Assembly (NCBI GenBank): GCA_023230985.1 | Contig: JALNWH010000008.1 | Coordinates: forward strand, 1-35,815 | Origin: Bacillota bacterium | GTDB taxonomy: Bacteria; Bacillota; Clostridia; Lutisporales; Lutisporaceae | DNA length: 35,815 bases | Direction: 5' to 3' | In this document: in pieces, positions 8,479 to 17,156 of the stretch | Numbering within the stretch: position 1 is the stretch's first letter | Layout of the letters: each line of letters opens with the position of its first letter | Notes under the pieces: model-generated | Told to the model about the DNA's origin: nothing | Databases searched by the model: none | Seen by the model: the letters and a program-made list of their open reading frames with translations, nothing else | Translations under genes and position numbers: made by a program

Positions 8479-9678
8479 ATGATTAAAAAGAAACATTTAA
8501 TTTTTTGCTTAATTATAACAGTGATAATTACCGGAATGCTAACTTTTATTATTACTAATTACATATCTTTAATAATAGGAAACAAGGCAGTAATAACGAA
8601 AAGTGATTATCAAATATTGCAGGATAGCAAAAAGCTTCTGACACTGAAAAAATATATTGATAAAAATTATTTAGAGCCTGTAGACAGTCAGATTCTTATG
8701 GAAGGTGCGGCAAAGGGACTTTTTCATTCTTTGGGAGATCCTTATTCAATTTATATGAATAAGGAAGAATTTAAAGATTTTAAGGAATCTACGTCAGGAA
8801 TTTATGGCGGCATAGGAGTGATAATAACTGAACTGGACGGATATGTTACTGTCGTTGCACCTATAGAAGATACTCCCGGGGATAGAGCAGGATTAAAAAC
8901 CGGAGATAGAATTATAAAGGTGGATGATGTTGAAATAACCGGAATTGGTTTAGAAAAGGCGACTTCAATGATGAAAGGTAAGAAAGGTACTAAAGTAATA
9001 ATCACCATAATTAGGGAAAGTAAAAAAGAACCTATTGATGTGGAGATAAAAAGAGAAGAAATTATTTTAAAAACGGTAAAAACCGATATGATTGATAATA
9101 GTATTGCGTATGTTAGAATAAGCATGTTTGATCAAGATACCGGTAAGGAATTTAAAAAGGCGCTTAAAGAAATAGAATCAAGAAATGCAAAAGGTTTAAT
9201 ACTGGATTTGCGTCAAAATCCCGGTGGATATGTAACACAATGTGTAGATGTAGCTGATGAATTGCTTGATAAAGGTATTATATTTTATACAGAGGATAAA
9301 GCAAGAAACAGAGATATCACATATTCAAAGGATAACAAAATAAATATACCTTATGTCCTTTTAGTGGATGGCGGTAGTGCCAGTGCTTCAGAAATTGTAG
9401 CAGGAGCGATAAAGGACAGAAAAGCCGGAATTATAATAGGTGAAAAGACATTTGGCAAGGGACTTGTCCAAACAGTAGAAAAGTTATATGATGGCTCGGG
9501 GTTTAAGCTAACGACTCAAAAGTATTATACGCCGAACGGGATAAGCATAAACAAAATTGGAATAGAACCTGATATTGAAGTTCCGGCTTTAGAGGAAAGC
9601 GACATTCAGGGGATAGGGGAAATTAAAGACGTACAGCTGGAAAGAGCTGTTGAGGAAATTCTTAAGATGATAGAGTAA
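8479..9678 (+). CDS. C-terminal processing peptidase, S41 family (CtpA/CtpB-like)
   Basis: A 399-residue serine protease anchored outside the membrane by an N-terminal helix (about 7-32). A PDZ domain follows at about 90-175 (GGIGVIITELDGYVTV, then DRAGLKTGDRIIKVDD), then the tail-specific protease domain. The catalytic set is intact: Ser302 in GGSASASEI, Lys327 and Gln331 in TFGKGLVQT, with the 25- and 4-residue spacing of B. subtilis CtpB. CtpB cleaves SpoIVFA during sporulation; whether that role applies here is unknown. The next gene, a polytopic PDZ protein, starts 12 bases after the stop, and ftsEX is nearby, mirroring the ftsE-ftsX-ctpB-minJ neighbourhood of B. subtilis. Confidence 0.92.
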   Translation: MIKKKHLIFCLIITVIITGMLTFIITNYISLIIGNKAVITKSDYQILQDSKKLLTLKKYIDKNYLEPVDSQILMEGAAKGLFHSLGDPYSIYMNKEEFKDFKESTSGIYGGIGVIITELDGYVTVVAPIEDTPGDRAGLKTGDRIIKVDDVEITGIGLEKATSMMKGKKGTKVIITIIRESKKEPIDVEIKREEIILKTVKTDMIDNSIAYVRISMFDQDTGKEFKKALKEIESRNAKGLILDLRQNPGGYVTQCVDVADELLDKGIIFYTEDKARNRDITYSKDNKINIPYVLLVDGGSASASEIVAGAIKDRKAGIIIGEKTFGKGLVQTVEKLYDGSGFKLTTQKYYTPNGISINKIGIEPDIEVPALEESDIQGIGEIKDVQLERAVEEILKMIE

Positions 9679-9690
9679 TTGGGGTGCAAT

Positions 9691-10968
9691 ATGGCGATTT
9701 TTTTTAAAATAGCGGGTATATCTTTAGGCGCTATAGGTTATATGATATTCAATCCGCTATTTTGGTTTGTTATCATTATTACAGCTTTAGTTCATAAAAG
9801 AAATTCCAAAATGGAATTTGCTATGCTGGGATATAATGAACCTCTTTGGCGCAAGGTGCTAAATTCATTATTAGCAGGTTTGTTAGCAGGAATATTAGGC
9901 AGCAGCATTTCTGTTTTTCTAGGAATAACTATAGAACAGTACATGCCCGGCGAGGGGGTCTTCGGTTCCGGGATATTGTATATTTGGGGTATTGCTTTGC
10001 TTCTTTCTTTGTTAAACCAACGTTATCTTTGTTTTTCCTATGCCGGTGGCATTGTGGCTTTAACAAATCTTATAATAGGCTATCCAAATATAAATGCAAT
10101 AGGAATTTTAGCGCTGGTGGGAATTTTACATCTGGCGGAAAGTTTACTGATTTTTATTGATGGTCATTCAAATGCCATTCCCGGCTTTTTTAAATTAAAA
10201 AATGGTGAAATAGTCGGCGGGTTTTTTATGAATAGAGTGTGGCCTCTTCCTGTATTGATTTTCTTTATTACCCTTCTTACAGGCGATGTAGTAGAAAGTG
10301 TAGCTATGCCGGATTGGTGGCCTATAATAAAACAGCCCGGTTTAAGATATGATTTAGAAAACATTATGTATATATTGCAGCCTATACCGGTTGTATTAGG
10401 ATACGGTGATATAGCGATTACGAAGAATCCTGCTTCCAGATGTAAGGACTCGTCTTTAAGATTGGCGGCATACAGTATTGTCTTAATCTGTTTATGTGTA
10501 ATTGCTTCAAAGATTAGGGCATTTGCTTATATAGCAGCTTTATTTTCACCTATTGGACATGAATTACTTATATTATATGGCCAAAACGAAGAAGAATTAG
10601 GCGTACATCGTTTTGTTCATCCGGATGAAGGTTTAATGGTTTTATATTCTAAAAAAGACTTCCCGGGAAGCAAAATGAAAATTGATACAGGTGATTTGAT
10701 TATAAGTATAAATAATAATGAGATAAATAATGAAGAGCACTTAAATGAGATATTAAAGGACTATCCTACTTACATTTGGTTGGATATTATAAAAAGTGAT
10801 GGAATTGAAAAAACAGTTGAATATAAGGATTATGTAAAAGGCATAGGAGATTTAGGAATTATTTTTGCAACCGAAAACCCGAAGGCATTTTTTGAGATTA
10901 AGAAAGGTTTGCCTTTAATAGATAAAATTAGAGATGTATTAAATAAGATTTTTAAAAGTAATAGCTAG
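9691..10968 (+). CDS. Polytopic membrane PDZ protein, MinJ-like
   Basis: A 425-residue protein with about six to eight membrane helices in the first 300 residues and a C-terminal PDZ domain at about 310-390 (HPDEGLMVLYS, then IDTGDLIISINNNEI). MinJ of B. subtilis has this build and bridges DivIVA and MinD at poles and septa; its gene lies beside ctpB and ftsEX, as here. The MinJ assignment therefore rests on architecture and gene order, not on a computed alignment. The frame is open from a TTG at 9679 that touches the previous stop. ATG at 9691 is preferred because GGGGTG lies just upstream. An alternative is a generic PDZ membrane protein working with the adjacent S41 protease. Confidence 0.75.
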   Translation: MAIFFKIAGISLGAIGYMIFNPLFWFVIIITALVHKRNSKMEFAMLGYNEPLWRKVLNSLLAGLLAGILGSSISVFLGITIEQYMPGEGVFGSGILYIWGIALLLSLLNQRYLCFSYAGGIVALTNLIIGYPNINAIGILALVGILHLAESLLIFIDGHSNAIPGFFKLKNGEIVGGFFMNRVWPLPVLIFFITLLTGDVVESVAMPDWWPIIKQPGLRYDLENIMYILQPIPVVLGYGDIAITKNPASRCKDSSLRLAAYSIVLICLCVIASKIRAFAYIAALFSPIGHELLILYGQNEEELGVHRFVHPDEGLMVLYSKKDFPGSKMKIDTGDLIISINNNEINNEEHLNEILKDYPTYIWLDIIKSDGIEKTVEYKDYVKGIGDLGIIFATENPKAFFEIKKGLPLIDKIRDVLNKIFKSNS

Positions 10969-11079
10969 AAACTTATATAAAGTAATACTCTATAATATAA
11001 AATACATTTCCCGCAAAAATTTCCTTACTAAAAAATTTCTTATTATAATGTTTTGCAGAAAATGCATTCTCCTACTTTC
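10969..11079. other. AT-rich intergenic stretch after the PDZ gene
   Basis: No gene or convincing terminator is visible. It is very AT-rich, with a TATAAT-like stretch near 10992 and a short symmetrical segment around ATGCAT near 11063. It separates the PDZ gene from the convergent small reverse-strand gene. Confidence 0.4.
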
Positions 11080-11253
11080 TTAAATTTCTTTTTTCTTCTT
11101 GCAGTTAGTTTTGTTTTTCATTGTAAAATCCAATAATTCTTGTAATGCTGAATTTTCTTTATCACTGATACATTCACTGTATCTGTAAACTTTCCAAAAC
11201 TTATCATTAGAATTTTTAGGATAATTAGAATAGCTGTTAAAATTTTTAATCAT
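11080..11253 (-). CDS. Small hypothetical protein, 57 aa
   Basis: A short reverse-strand gene. The frame extends further upstream, but the ATG at 11253 has a good ribosome site (AGAGG, seven bases upstream) and is the likely start. The product is hydrophilic: an Asn/Ser/Tyr-rich head (NFNSYSNYPKNSND), a middle with Trp and Tyr (FWKVYRYSEC), a short amphipathic helix (NSALQELLDFTMKN) and a Lys-rich tail. There is no signal peptide or membrane helix. I recognise no family. It stands alone between the PDZ gene and uvrB, in the opposite direction to both. A -10-like TATAAT is at 11357-11362 on the reverse strand, but no matching -35 is visible. It could be a spurious frame, but the ribosome site favours a real gene. 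Confidence 0.5.
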   Translation of the reverse strand: MIKNFNSYSNYPKNSNDKFWKVYRYSECISDKENSALQELLDFTMKNKTNCKKKKEI

Positions 11254-11532
11254 ATTAATACCTCTCAATCTTGTAATTAATAATACTTTAATAATTTTAG
11301 GAAAGTATAAACTTACCAATAAAAACAGATAATAACTTTTACCTTTGGAAGATATAATTATAACTTAAATGCAATTGCAAGTGATAACAAGGATATATTG
11401 CAACTCATTATTATAATCATATTAACCAATTACTAATAATATTACAATATAATTAAAATTTATGCAAGGGTTTTTTACAAAAATAGTGATAATTTATGCA
11501 AACATGATTGTATATTTAAACAAATATTACAT
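11254..11532. other. Non-coding stretch upstream of the uvrB promoter
   Basis: Very AT-rich with no gene. It holds a 10-bp palindrome (TGCAATTGCA, 11370-11379) and an 11-bp direct repeat (AATTTATGCAA at 11457-11467 and 11491-11501). I see no riboswitch-like or RNA-gene structure. Confidence 0.35.
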
Positions 11533-11561
11533 TTGACATTTTTACTATATAGATATATAAT
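11533..11561 (+). promoter_or_regulatory. Consensus sigma-A promoter of uvrB
   Basis: A perfect TTGACA at 11533-11538 and a perfect TATAAT at 11556-11561 with the ideal 17-base spacer. Transcription should begin near 11568, inside the adjoining SOS box. The first gene reached is uvrB at 11607. Confidence 0.85.
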
Positions 11562-11566
11562 TTTTT

Positions 11567-11579
11567 CGAACATGCGTTC
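11567..11579. promoter_or_regulatory. LexA (SOS) box of uvrB
   Basis: CGAACATGCGTTC fits the Gram-positive SOS box (GAAC-N4-GTTC) with both half-sites intact. It overlaps the expected transcription start, just after a perfect promoter, so bound LexA would block initiation. This predicts DNA-damage induction of uvrB and co-transcribed genes. Confidence 0.9.
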
Positions 11580-11606
11580 CTAAGTAACAATTTATGGAGT
11601 GGTTAG

Positions 11607-13583
11607 ATGTTTAAATTTAAAATAGTATCAGATTATAAACCTACGGGAGATCAACCGAAGGCTATAAATACATTAGCAAAAAGTATAGAAAACGGAGAAA
11701 GATTTTTAACCTTAAAAGGAGTGACAGGTTCCGGGAAGACTTTTACAATGGCGAATGTTATAGAAAGGCTTCAAGTTCCCACTTTGGTTTTAGCACATAA
11801 TAAAACTCTAGCTGCACAGCTTTGCAGTGAGTTTAAAGAGTTTTTTCCAAATAACTGTGTTGAATATTTTGTAAGTTATTATGATTATTATCAACCGGAA
11901 GCCTATATAGCCCATACCGATACTTATATAGAAAAAGATTCGCAAATTAATGATGAAATCGATAAGCTTCGTCACTCTGCCACAGCTGCATTGTTTGAAC
12001 GAAGAGATGTAATAATAGTAGCTAGTGTATCTTGTATATACGGTTTGGGAGACCCTGAGGATTATAGAGACTTAATGTTTTCTTTGAGAAAAGGAATGAT
12101 AAAGGATAGAGATAAGGTTTTAAGAAAATTAGTAGATATACAATATGAAAGAAATGATATTAATTTCATAAGGGGTACATTTAGAGTAAGGGGAGATGTA
12201 GTTGAAATATTTCCTGCGGCTTCTTCGCAAAAAGCAATAAGAATAGATTTCTTTGGCGATGAAATAGATAGAATACTGGAATTTGATTCCCTTACGGGCA
12301 ACATAATAGGAGAAAGACAACATGTTTATATTTATCCCGCATCTCACTATGCTACGACTTATGAAAAACTGTTAAGGGCAATAAATAACATTGAAATAGA
12401 ATTGGATGAGAGGTTGACTGAGCTAAGGGAGCAAGATAAGCTTCTGGAGGCGCAGAGACTTACGCAGAGAACAAATTTTGATATTGAGATGATGAAGGAA
12501 CTGGGCTACTGCTCAGGCATAGAGAACTATTCCAGACATATCAGCGGAAGATTACCGGGCAGTTCCCCATATACGCTTTTAGATTTTTTCCCAAAAGACT
12601 TTTTAATGATTATAGATGAATCTCATGTAACTATTCCACAAGTTAGGGGTATGTATTTTGGTGATAAATCAAGGAAAGAAAACCTTGTGGAATATGGATT
12701 TAGGCTTCCTTCGGCACTGGATAACAGACCCTTAAACTTTCCTGAGTTTGAAAGTAAACTAAACAACGCAATTTTTTTAAGTGCGACACCGGCAAATTAT
12801 GAAGTACAAAAAAGCAGTAAAGTGGTGGAGCAACTTATTAGGCCGACAGGACTTATTGACCCTGAAATTGAAGTATGTCCTATAAAAGGGCAAATTGATC
12901 ACTTAATAGGTGAGATTAGGCAAAAAGTAGAAAAGAATCATAGGGTTCTTGTGACAACTTTAACTAAAAAGATGGCAGAGGATTTGACAGCTTACCTAAA
13001 GGACTTAGATATAAAAGTGAGATATTTGCATTCCGATATAGATACCATTGAAAGAATGGAGATAATAAGAGACTTGAGGCTTGGTGAATTTGATGTATTG
13101 GTCGGGATTAATCTGCTCAGGGAAGGGCTTGATTTACCGGAAGTATCTTTGGTGGCGATTCTGGATGCAGATAAAGAAGGATTTTTAAGGTCTGAGACTT
13201 CATTGATTCAAACAATTGGGAGAGCAGCCCGTAACGTAGAAGGCAAAGTAATTATGTATGCGGATAAAGTAACTGACTCTATGAATAGGGCTATTAGCGA
13301 AACTAACAGGCGAAGACAAATTCAAATGGAATATAATGAAAAGCATGGAATAACCCCGAAGACGATTGATAAAGGGATTCGGGATGTAATAGAGGCAACA
13401 ACAGTTGCAGAAGATGATGTAAAATATAGGACAAAACGTAAAAAAGGGAAGATAAATAAAAAGGATTTGGATAAAATTATCTCTGCAATGGAAGAAGAAA
13501 TGAAAGATTGTGCAAAAAATCTTCAATTTGAAAGAGCAGCGGAATTGCGAGATAAAATTGCAGAATTACAAAATGCCCTTTAG
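11607..13583 (+). CDS. uvrB: Excinuclease ABC subunit B
   Basis: The 658-residue damage-verifying helicase of nucleotide excision repair. UvrA loads it on DNA, it inserts a beta-hairpin between the strands, then recruits UvrC. Visible features: Walker A at 38-45 (GVTGSGKT), the beta-hairpin region with its tyrosines (SYYDYYQPEAY), the DE-box segment IDESHV, helicase motif VI region (QTIGRAARN), and the C-terminal UVR motif (FERAAELRDKIAEL) that contacts UvrC. Length is normal. It has its own strong promoter with an SOS box and is followed 34 bases later by uvrA. Confidence 0.98.
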   Translation: MFKFKIVSDYKPTGDQPKAINTLAKSIENGERFLTLKGVTGSGKTFTMANVIERLQVPTLVLAHNKTLAAQLCSEFKEFFPNNCVEYFVSYYDYYQPEAYIAHTDTYIEKDSQINDEIDKLRHSATAALFERRDVIIVASVSCIYGLGDPEDYRDLMFSLRKGMIKDRDKVLRKLVDIQYERNDINFIRGTFRVRGDVVEIFPAASSQKAIRIDFFGDEIDRILEFDSLTGNIIGERQHVYIYPASHYATTYEKLLRAINNIEIELDERLTELREQDKLLEAQRLTQRTNFDIEMMKELGYCSGIENYSRHISGRLPGSSPYTLLDFFPKDFLMIIDESHVTIPQVRGMYFGDKSRKENLVEYGFRLPSALDNRPLNFPEFESKLNNAIFLSATPANYEVQKSSKVVEQLIRPTGLIDPEIEVCPIKGQIDHLIGEIRQKVEKNHRVLVTTLTKKMAEDLTAYLKDLDIKVRYLHSDIDTIERMEIIRDLRLGEFDVLVGINLLREGLDLPEVSLVAILDADKEGFLRSETSLIQTIGRAARNVEGKVIMYADKVTDSMNRAISETNRRRQIQMEYNEKHGITPKTIDKGIRDVIEATTVAEDDVKYRTKRKKGKINKKDLDKIISAMEEEMKDCAKNLQFERAAELRDKIAELQNAL

Positions 13584-13617
13584 ATAAGAAAAACAAGATG
13601 TACTAAGAGGTGTAAAA

Positions 13618-16437
13618 ATGTCAAAAGATAAAATAATTATAAAAGGCGCAAGAGAACATAATTTAAAAAATATAAACTTAGAAATACCAAGGGATAAATT
13701 TATTGTTGTTACCGGATTGTCCGGTTCGGGAAAATCTTCTTTGGCTTTTGATACCATATATGCAGAAGGACAAAGGCGATATGTTGAATCACTTTCAGCA
13801 TATGCCAGACAATTCTTAGGTCAAATGGATAAGCCGGACGTCGATTATATAGAAGGCCTATCTCCCGCCATATCAATAGATCAGAAAAGCACAAGCAGAA
13901 ATCCCAGATCCACGGTAGGAACCGTTACGGAAATATATGATTATTTAAGGCTTTTATATGCTAGAATAGGCACTCCCCACTGCCCACAATGCGGCAAAGA
14001 AATAACCCAGCAAACAGTGGATCAGATGATTGATAATATAATGACCTTGGGGGAGGGAACAAGAATACAATTGATGGCACCTATTGTCAGAGGTAAAAAA
14101 GGTGAACATCAAAAAACATTGCAAGAAATTAAAAAAGCGGGTTTTATAAGAGTTAGAATAGACGGTGAAGTTTATGATTTAGGTGAAGAAATAAAGCCGG
14201 ATAAAAATAAGAAACATAATATAGAGGTTGTTGTTGACCGGTTGGTAGTGAAAGATGGCATTGAGGCAAGGTTATCCGATTCTTTAGAAACAATATTGAA
14301 ATTGACAGGCGGTCTTGCATTGGCTGATATAGAAGGTAAAGAAGAAAAACTTTTCAGTCAGAACTATGCATGTGTGGATTGCAATATTGCTATAGAAGAA
14401 TTATCACCAAGAATGTTTTCCTTTAACAGCCCTTTCGGAAAATGTCCTACATGCGATGGATTAGGTGAATTAAAGCATATGGATCCCGATTTGGTTTTGC
14501 CGGATAAGAATCTGAGTATAAGAGAAGGAGCAATAGAACCTTGGAAAAATAATAATGGGGATTCGTGGTATTACAACTTGCTCGAGGCAGCTTCAAAGCA
14601 CTTCGGATTTAGTTTAAAGGTACCTATTTCCGAATTAGATAATAAAATAATTGATATTCTGTTATACGGCAGCAAGGGTGAAAAATTTAAATTGAAATAT
14701 GACAGAGAATTTGGTAAAGGTGAAGTAATGATAGCCTTTGAAGGTGTGATTAACAACCTTAAAAGAAGATATAGGCAGACTAAGTCAGATTATATGAGAG
14801 CTGAAATAGAAAAATACATGTCATCAACACCGTGCCAAACGTGCAAAGGAGCAAGACTAAGAAAAGAAAGTTTGTCAGTTTTTTTAAACAAAACGTCCAT
14901 TTCGGATCTTTCTGCTATGCCGGTTCATATGATTAAGGAGTTTTTTGAAACTTTAAAGCTTACTCCAAAGCAAAAGATTATTTCAAAGCAGGTGATAAAG
15001 GAGATAAATGCCAGACTTGGTTTTTTAATAGACGTAGGATTGGATTATTTGACTTTATCAAGAGCGGCGGGAACTTTATCCGGAGGCGAGTCTCAAAGGA
15101 TTCGGCTGGCAACTCAGATAGGTTCAAGCCTCGTGGGTGTTTTATATATTTTAGATGAACCCAGTATAGGTCTTCATCAGAAGGATAATGGTAAACTGTT
15201 AAAGACGTTAAGGAATCTAACGGATTTAGGCAATACAGTAATTGTAGTTGAGCACGATGAAGAAACTATGCAATCTGCCGATCATATTATTGATATTGGA
15301 CCCGGTGCCGGAATACACGGTGGTTTCATAGTCGCTGAGGGAACTGTTAAAGATATTATGGAGAGTAAAGATTCAATAACAGGGCAGTATTTGTCCGGTA
15401 AAAAAAGTATACCTATACCTAACAGCAGAAGAAAGTCCAATGGAAATTCGATAGCAGTCAGCGGTGCAAGAGAGAACAATTTAAAAAATATAGATGTGGA
15501 AATACCTTTGGGAGTTTTTAATTGCGTAACCGGTGTTTCCGGTTCCGGTAAAAGCACATTAGTGAATGAGATACTTTATAAAGGTTTGGCACAAAAAGTA
15601 TACGGTTCAAGAAACAGGCCGGGGCTACATGATAAAATCATGGGCTATGAAAACTTAGACAAAATAATAGAGATAGACCAATCACCGATAGGCCGGACTC
15701 CCCGTTCAAACCCGGCAACCTACACCGGTGTCTTTGACTTTATCAGAGATGTATATGCTTCTACAACAGAATCTAAAATGAGAGGCTATAAAAAAGGTCG
15801 TTTCAGCTTTAATGTAAAAGGCGGAAGGTGCGAGGCTTGCAGGGGAGATGGAATAATAAAGATTGAAATGCAGTTTTTACCGGATGTATATGTGCCTTGT
15901 GAGGTTTGCAAAGGTAAAAGATATAATAGGGAGACCTTGGAAGTTAAGTATAAAGGGAAAAATATATCAGAAATATTAGAGCTGACTGTGGAAGATGCAC
16001 TGGTGTTTTTTGAAAACATACCCAAAATAAAAAGAAAGCTGGAAACATTAAATGATGTGGGGCTTGGGTATATAAGGCTTGGACAACCATCAACCCAATT
16101 GTCGGGTGGGGAAGCACAAAGGATTAAACTGGCTTTTGAACTATCAAAAAGAAGCACCGGTAAAACCCTGTATATTTTAGATGAACCGACAACAGGCCTT
16201 CATACTGCTGATATATATAAATTATTAAAAATCCTTGATAGGTTAGTGGAAGGCGGTAATACTGTTATTGTTATTGAACACAACCTTGATGTGATAAAGA
16301 GAGCGGATTATATAATTGATTTAGGGCCCGATGGCGGCGATAGAGGCGGTACGGTTGTGGCTGCAGGAACCCCTGAAGAATTGATAAAGTGTAAAAAATC
16401 TTATACCGGTGAGTATCTTAAAAAGGTTTTGACATAA
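13618..16437 (+). CDS. uvrA: Excinuclease ABC subunit A
   Basis: The 939-residue damage sensor of nucleotide excision repair, a dimeric ATPase with two ABC modules. The first Walker A (GLSGSGKSS) is near residue 34 and the second (GVSGSGKST) near 640. Both signature motifs are present (LSGGESQRIRLA and LSGGEAQRIKLA). Zinc-binding cysteine pairs are intact: CVDC with CPTC in the first half, CEAC with CEVC in the second, and further CxxC pairs (CPQC, CQTC). All hallmarks of a full-length active UvrA are present. It probably shares the SOS-controlled transcript of uvrB; the gap of 34 bases holds only an AGAGGTG ribosome site. Confidence 0.98.
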   Translation: MSKDKIIIKGAREHNLKNINLEIPRDKFIVVTGLSGSGKSSLAFDTIYAEGQRRYVESLSAYARQFLGQMDKPDVDYIEGLSPAISIDQKSTSRNPRSTVGTVTEIYDYLRLLYARIGTPHCPQCGKEITQQTVDQMIDNIMTLGEGTRIQLMAPIVRGKKGEHQKTLQEIKKAGFIRVRIDGEVYDLGEEIKPDKNKKHNIEVVVDRLVVKDGIEARLSDSLETILKLTGGLALADIEGKEEKLFSQNYACVDCNIAIEELSPRMFSFNSPFGKCPTCDGLGELKHMDPDLVLPDKNLSIREGAIEPWKNNNGDSWYYNLLEAASKHFGFSLKVPISELDNKIIDILLYGSKGEKFKLKYDREFGKGEVMIAFEGVINNLKRRYRQTKSDYMRAEIEKYMSSTPCQTCKGARLRKESLSVFLNKTSISDLSAMPVHMIKEFFETLKLTPKQKIISKQVIKEINARLGFLIDVGLDYLTLSRAAGTLSGGESQRIRLATQIGSSLVGVLYILDEPSIGLHQKDNGKLLKTLRNLTDLGNTVIVVEHDEETMQSADHIIDIGPGAGIHGGFIVAEGTVKDIMESKDSITGQYLSGKKSIPIPNSRRKSNGNSIAVSGARENNLKNIDVEIPLGVFNCVTGVSGSGKSTLVNEILYKGLAQKVYGSRNRPGLHDKIMGYENLDKIIEIDQSPIGRTPRSNPATYTGVFDFIRDVYASTTESKMRGYKKGRFSFNVKGGRCEACRGDGIIKIEMQFLPDVYVPCEVCKGKRYNRETLEVKYKGKNISEILELTVEDALVFFENIPKIKRKLETLNDVGLGYIRLGQPSTQLSGGEAQRIKLAFELSKRSTGKTLYILDEPTTGLHTADIYKLLKILDRLVEGGNTVIVIEHNLDVIKRADYIIDLGPDGGDRGGTVVAAGTPEELIKCKKSYTGEYLKKVLT

Positions 16438-16548
16438 CTCGCAACAAGCTTACAGATTGTTAACCTTGGAACTCAGTAATCGTAGCAAATATAATAAGAT
16501 ATATTTATAGTAGTACTAAAATTATACAGTAGTATAAATAGGTCAGGT

Positions 16549-16576
16549 TTTACACCGTTCCGATTAATGCTATAAT
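16549..16576 (+). promoter_or_regulatory. Candidate promoter downstream of uvrA
   Basis: TTTACA at 16549-16554 and a perfect TATAAT at 16571-16576, spaced by 16 bases, lie just before the next gene. The unknown gene, the tRNA deacylase and uvrC may therefore be transcribed independently of the SOS-controlled uvrB promoter. No SOS box was seen here. Confidence 0.6.
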
Positions 16577-16596
16577 AAAATGAAAGGAGGGATTAT

Positions 16597-17091
16597 ATGA
16601 ATGTTTTTTTAAAAAAATTAATAGACCAAGGCTTTATGACGGAAAAACAAGGACAATACATCGAAAAGTCAGTTAATGAAAAGGACTGCTTTATTATATC
16701 CGGGCATAAGGGGTGGGGCATACTTCCTTTAATGGCATCAATAAGCGCTGTTGCCAAAAGTAAATATAAAATAAAGCAAATTAAAGGTTTTGAAGACTTA
16801 ACCGGTGAAACAGAATATTTTTTAATAGCTGACCTTAGTGATATTGATTATGCAAAACTTATTACAGAAGCGATTTTAGTACCCGACACATCATTTATAA
16901 GCTTAAAAGATCCGGATCATCCTTACTCAATACTAAAAATATTAAAAGATGTATATAAATCAAAGGGTCATATAACTAAAATAATACAAGTCCTTGAATG
17001 TGCCAAGATAGATGACAAGAATAAACTTACAAAGATAACCGAGATTATAATGAAGGATGATGGAAAACTTAAAAAAACAGATTTCAAATGA
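16597..17091 (+). CDS. Uncharacterised protein with a degenerate P-loop
   Basis: A 164-residue soluble protein with an excellent ribosome site (AAAGGAGGG). I do not recognise a named family. Residues 33-44 (IISGHKGWGILP) sit after an N-terminal helical segment, where P-loop ATPases of the PilT/CpaF secretion class carry ISGxTGSGKTT. The glycine frame is kept (G36, G39, G41), but the catalytic Lys and Ser/Thr are replaced by Ile42 and Leu43, so ATP binding in the normal way is unlikely. A second similarity lies near 95-120 (AILVPDTSFISLKDPDHPYSILKIL), resembling the region around the His box of those ATPases. This is pattern reading, not an alignment. The gene lies between uvrA and a tRNA deacylase gene, in the same direction. 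Confidence 0.7.
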   Translation: MNVFLKKLIDQGFMTEKQGQYIEKSVNEKDCFIISGHKGWGILPLMASISAVAKSKYKIKQIKGFEDLTGETEYFLIADLSDIDYAKLITEAILVPDTSFISLKDPDHPYSILKILKDVYKSKGHITKIIQVLECAKIDDKNKLTKITEIIMKDDGKLKKTDFK

Positions 17092-17100
17092 TAAAAGAAA

Positions 17101-17139
17101 AATAAATCGGTGTGTCAATATCAGATATATCGATTTATT
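17101..17139. repeat. Inverted repeat upstream of the YbaK-type gene
   Basis: AATAAATCG at 17101-17109 and its exact complement CGATTTATT at 17131-17139 enclose 21 bases. It lies between two same-strand genes and has no T-run, so it is not a normal terminator. It may be an mRNA structure or chance in AT-rich DNA. Confidence 0.35.
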
Positions 17140-17156
17140 AACTTTGGAGGTATAAG

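Noticed and set aside
9846..10160. Overlapping plus-strand frame of 104 codons inside the PDZ gene
   Set aside because: It lies fully within the well-supported membrane protein gene, has no ribosome site and shows no family features.
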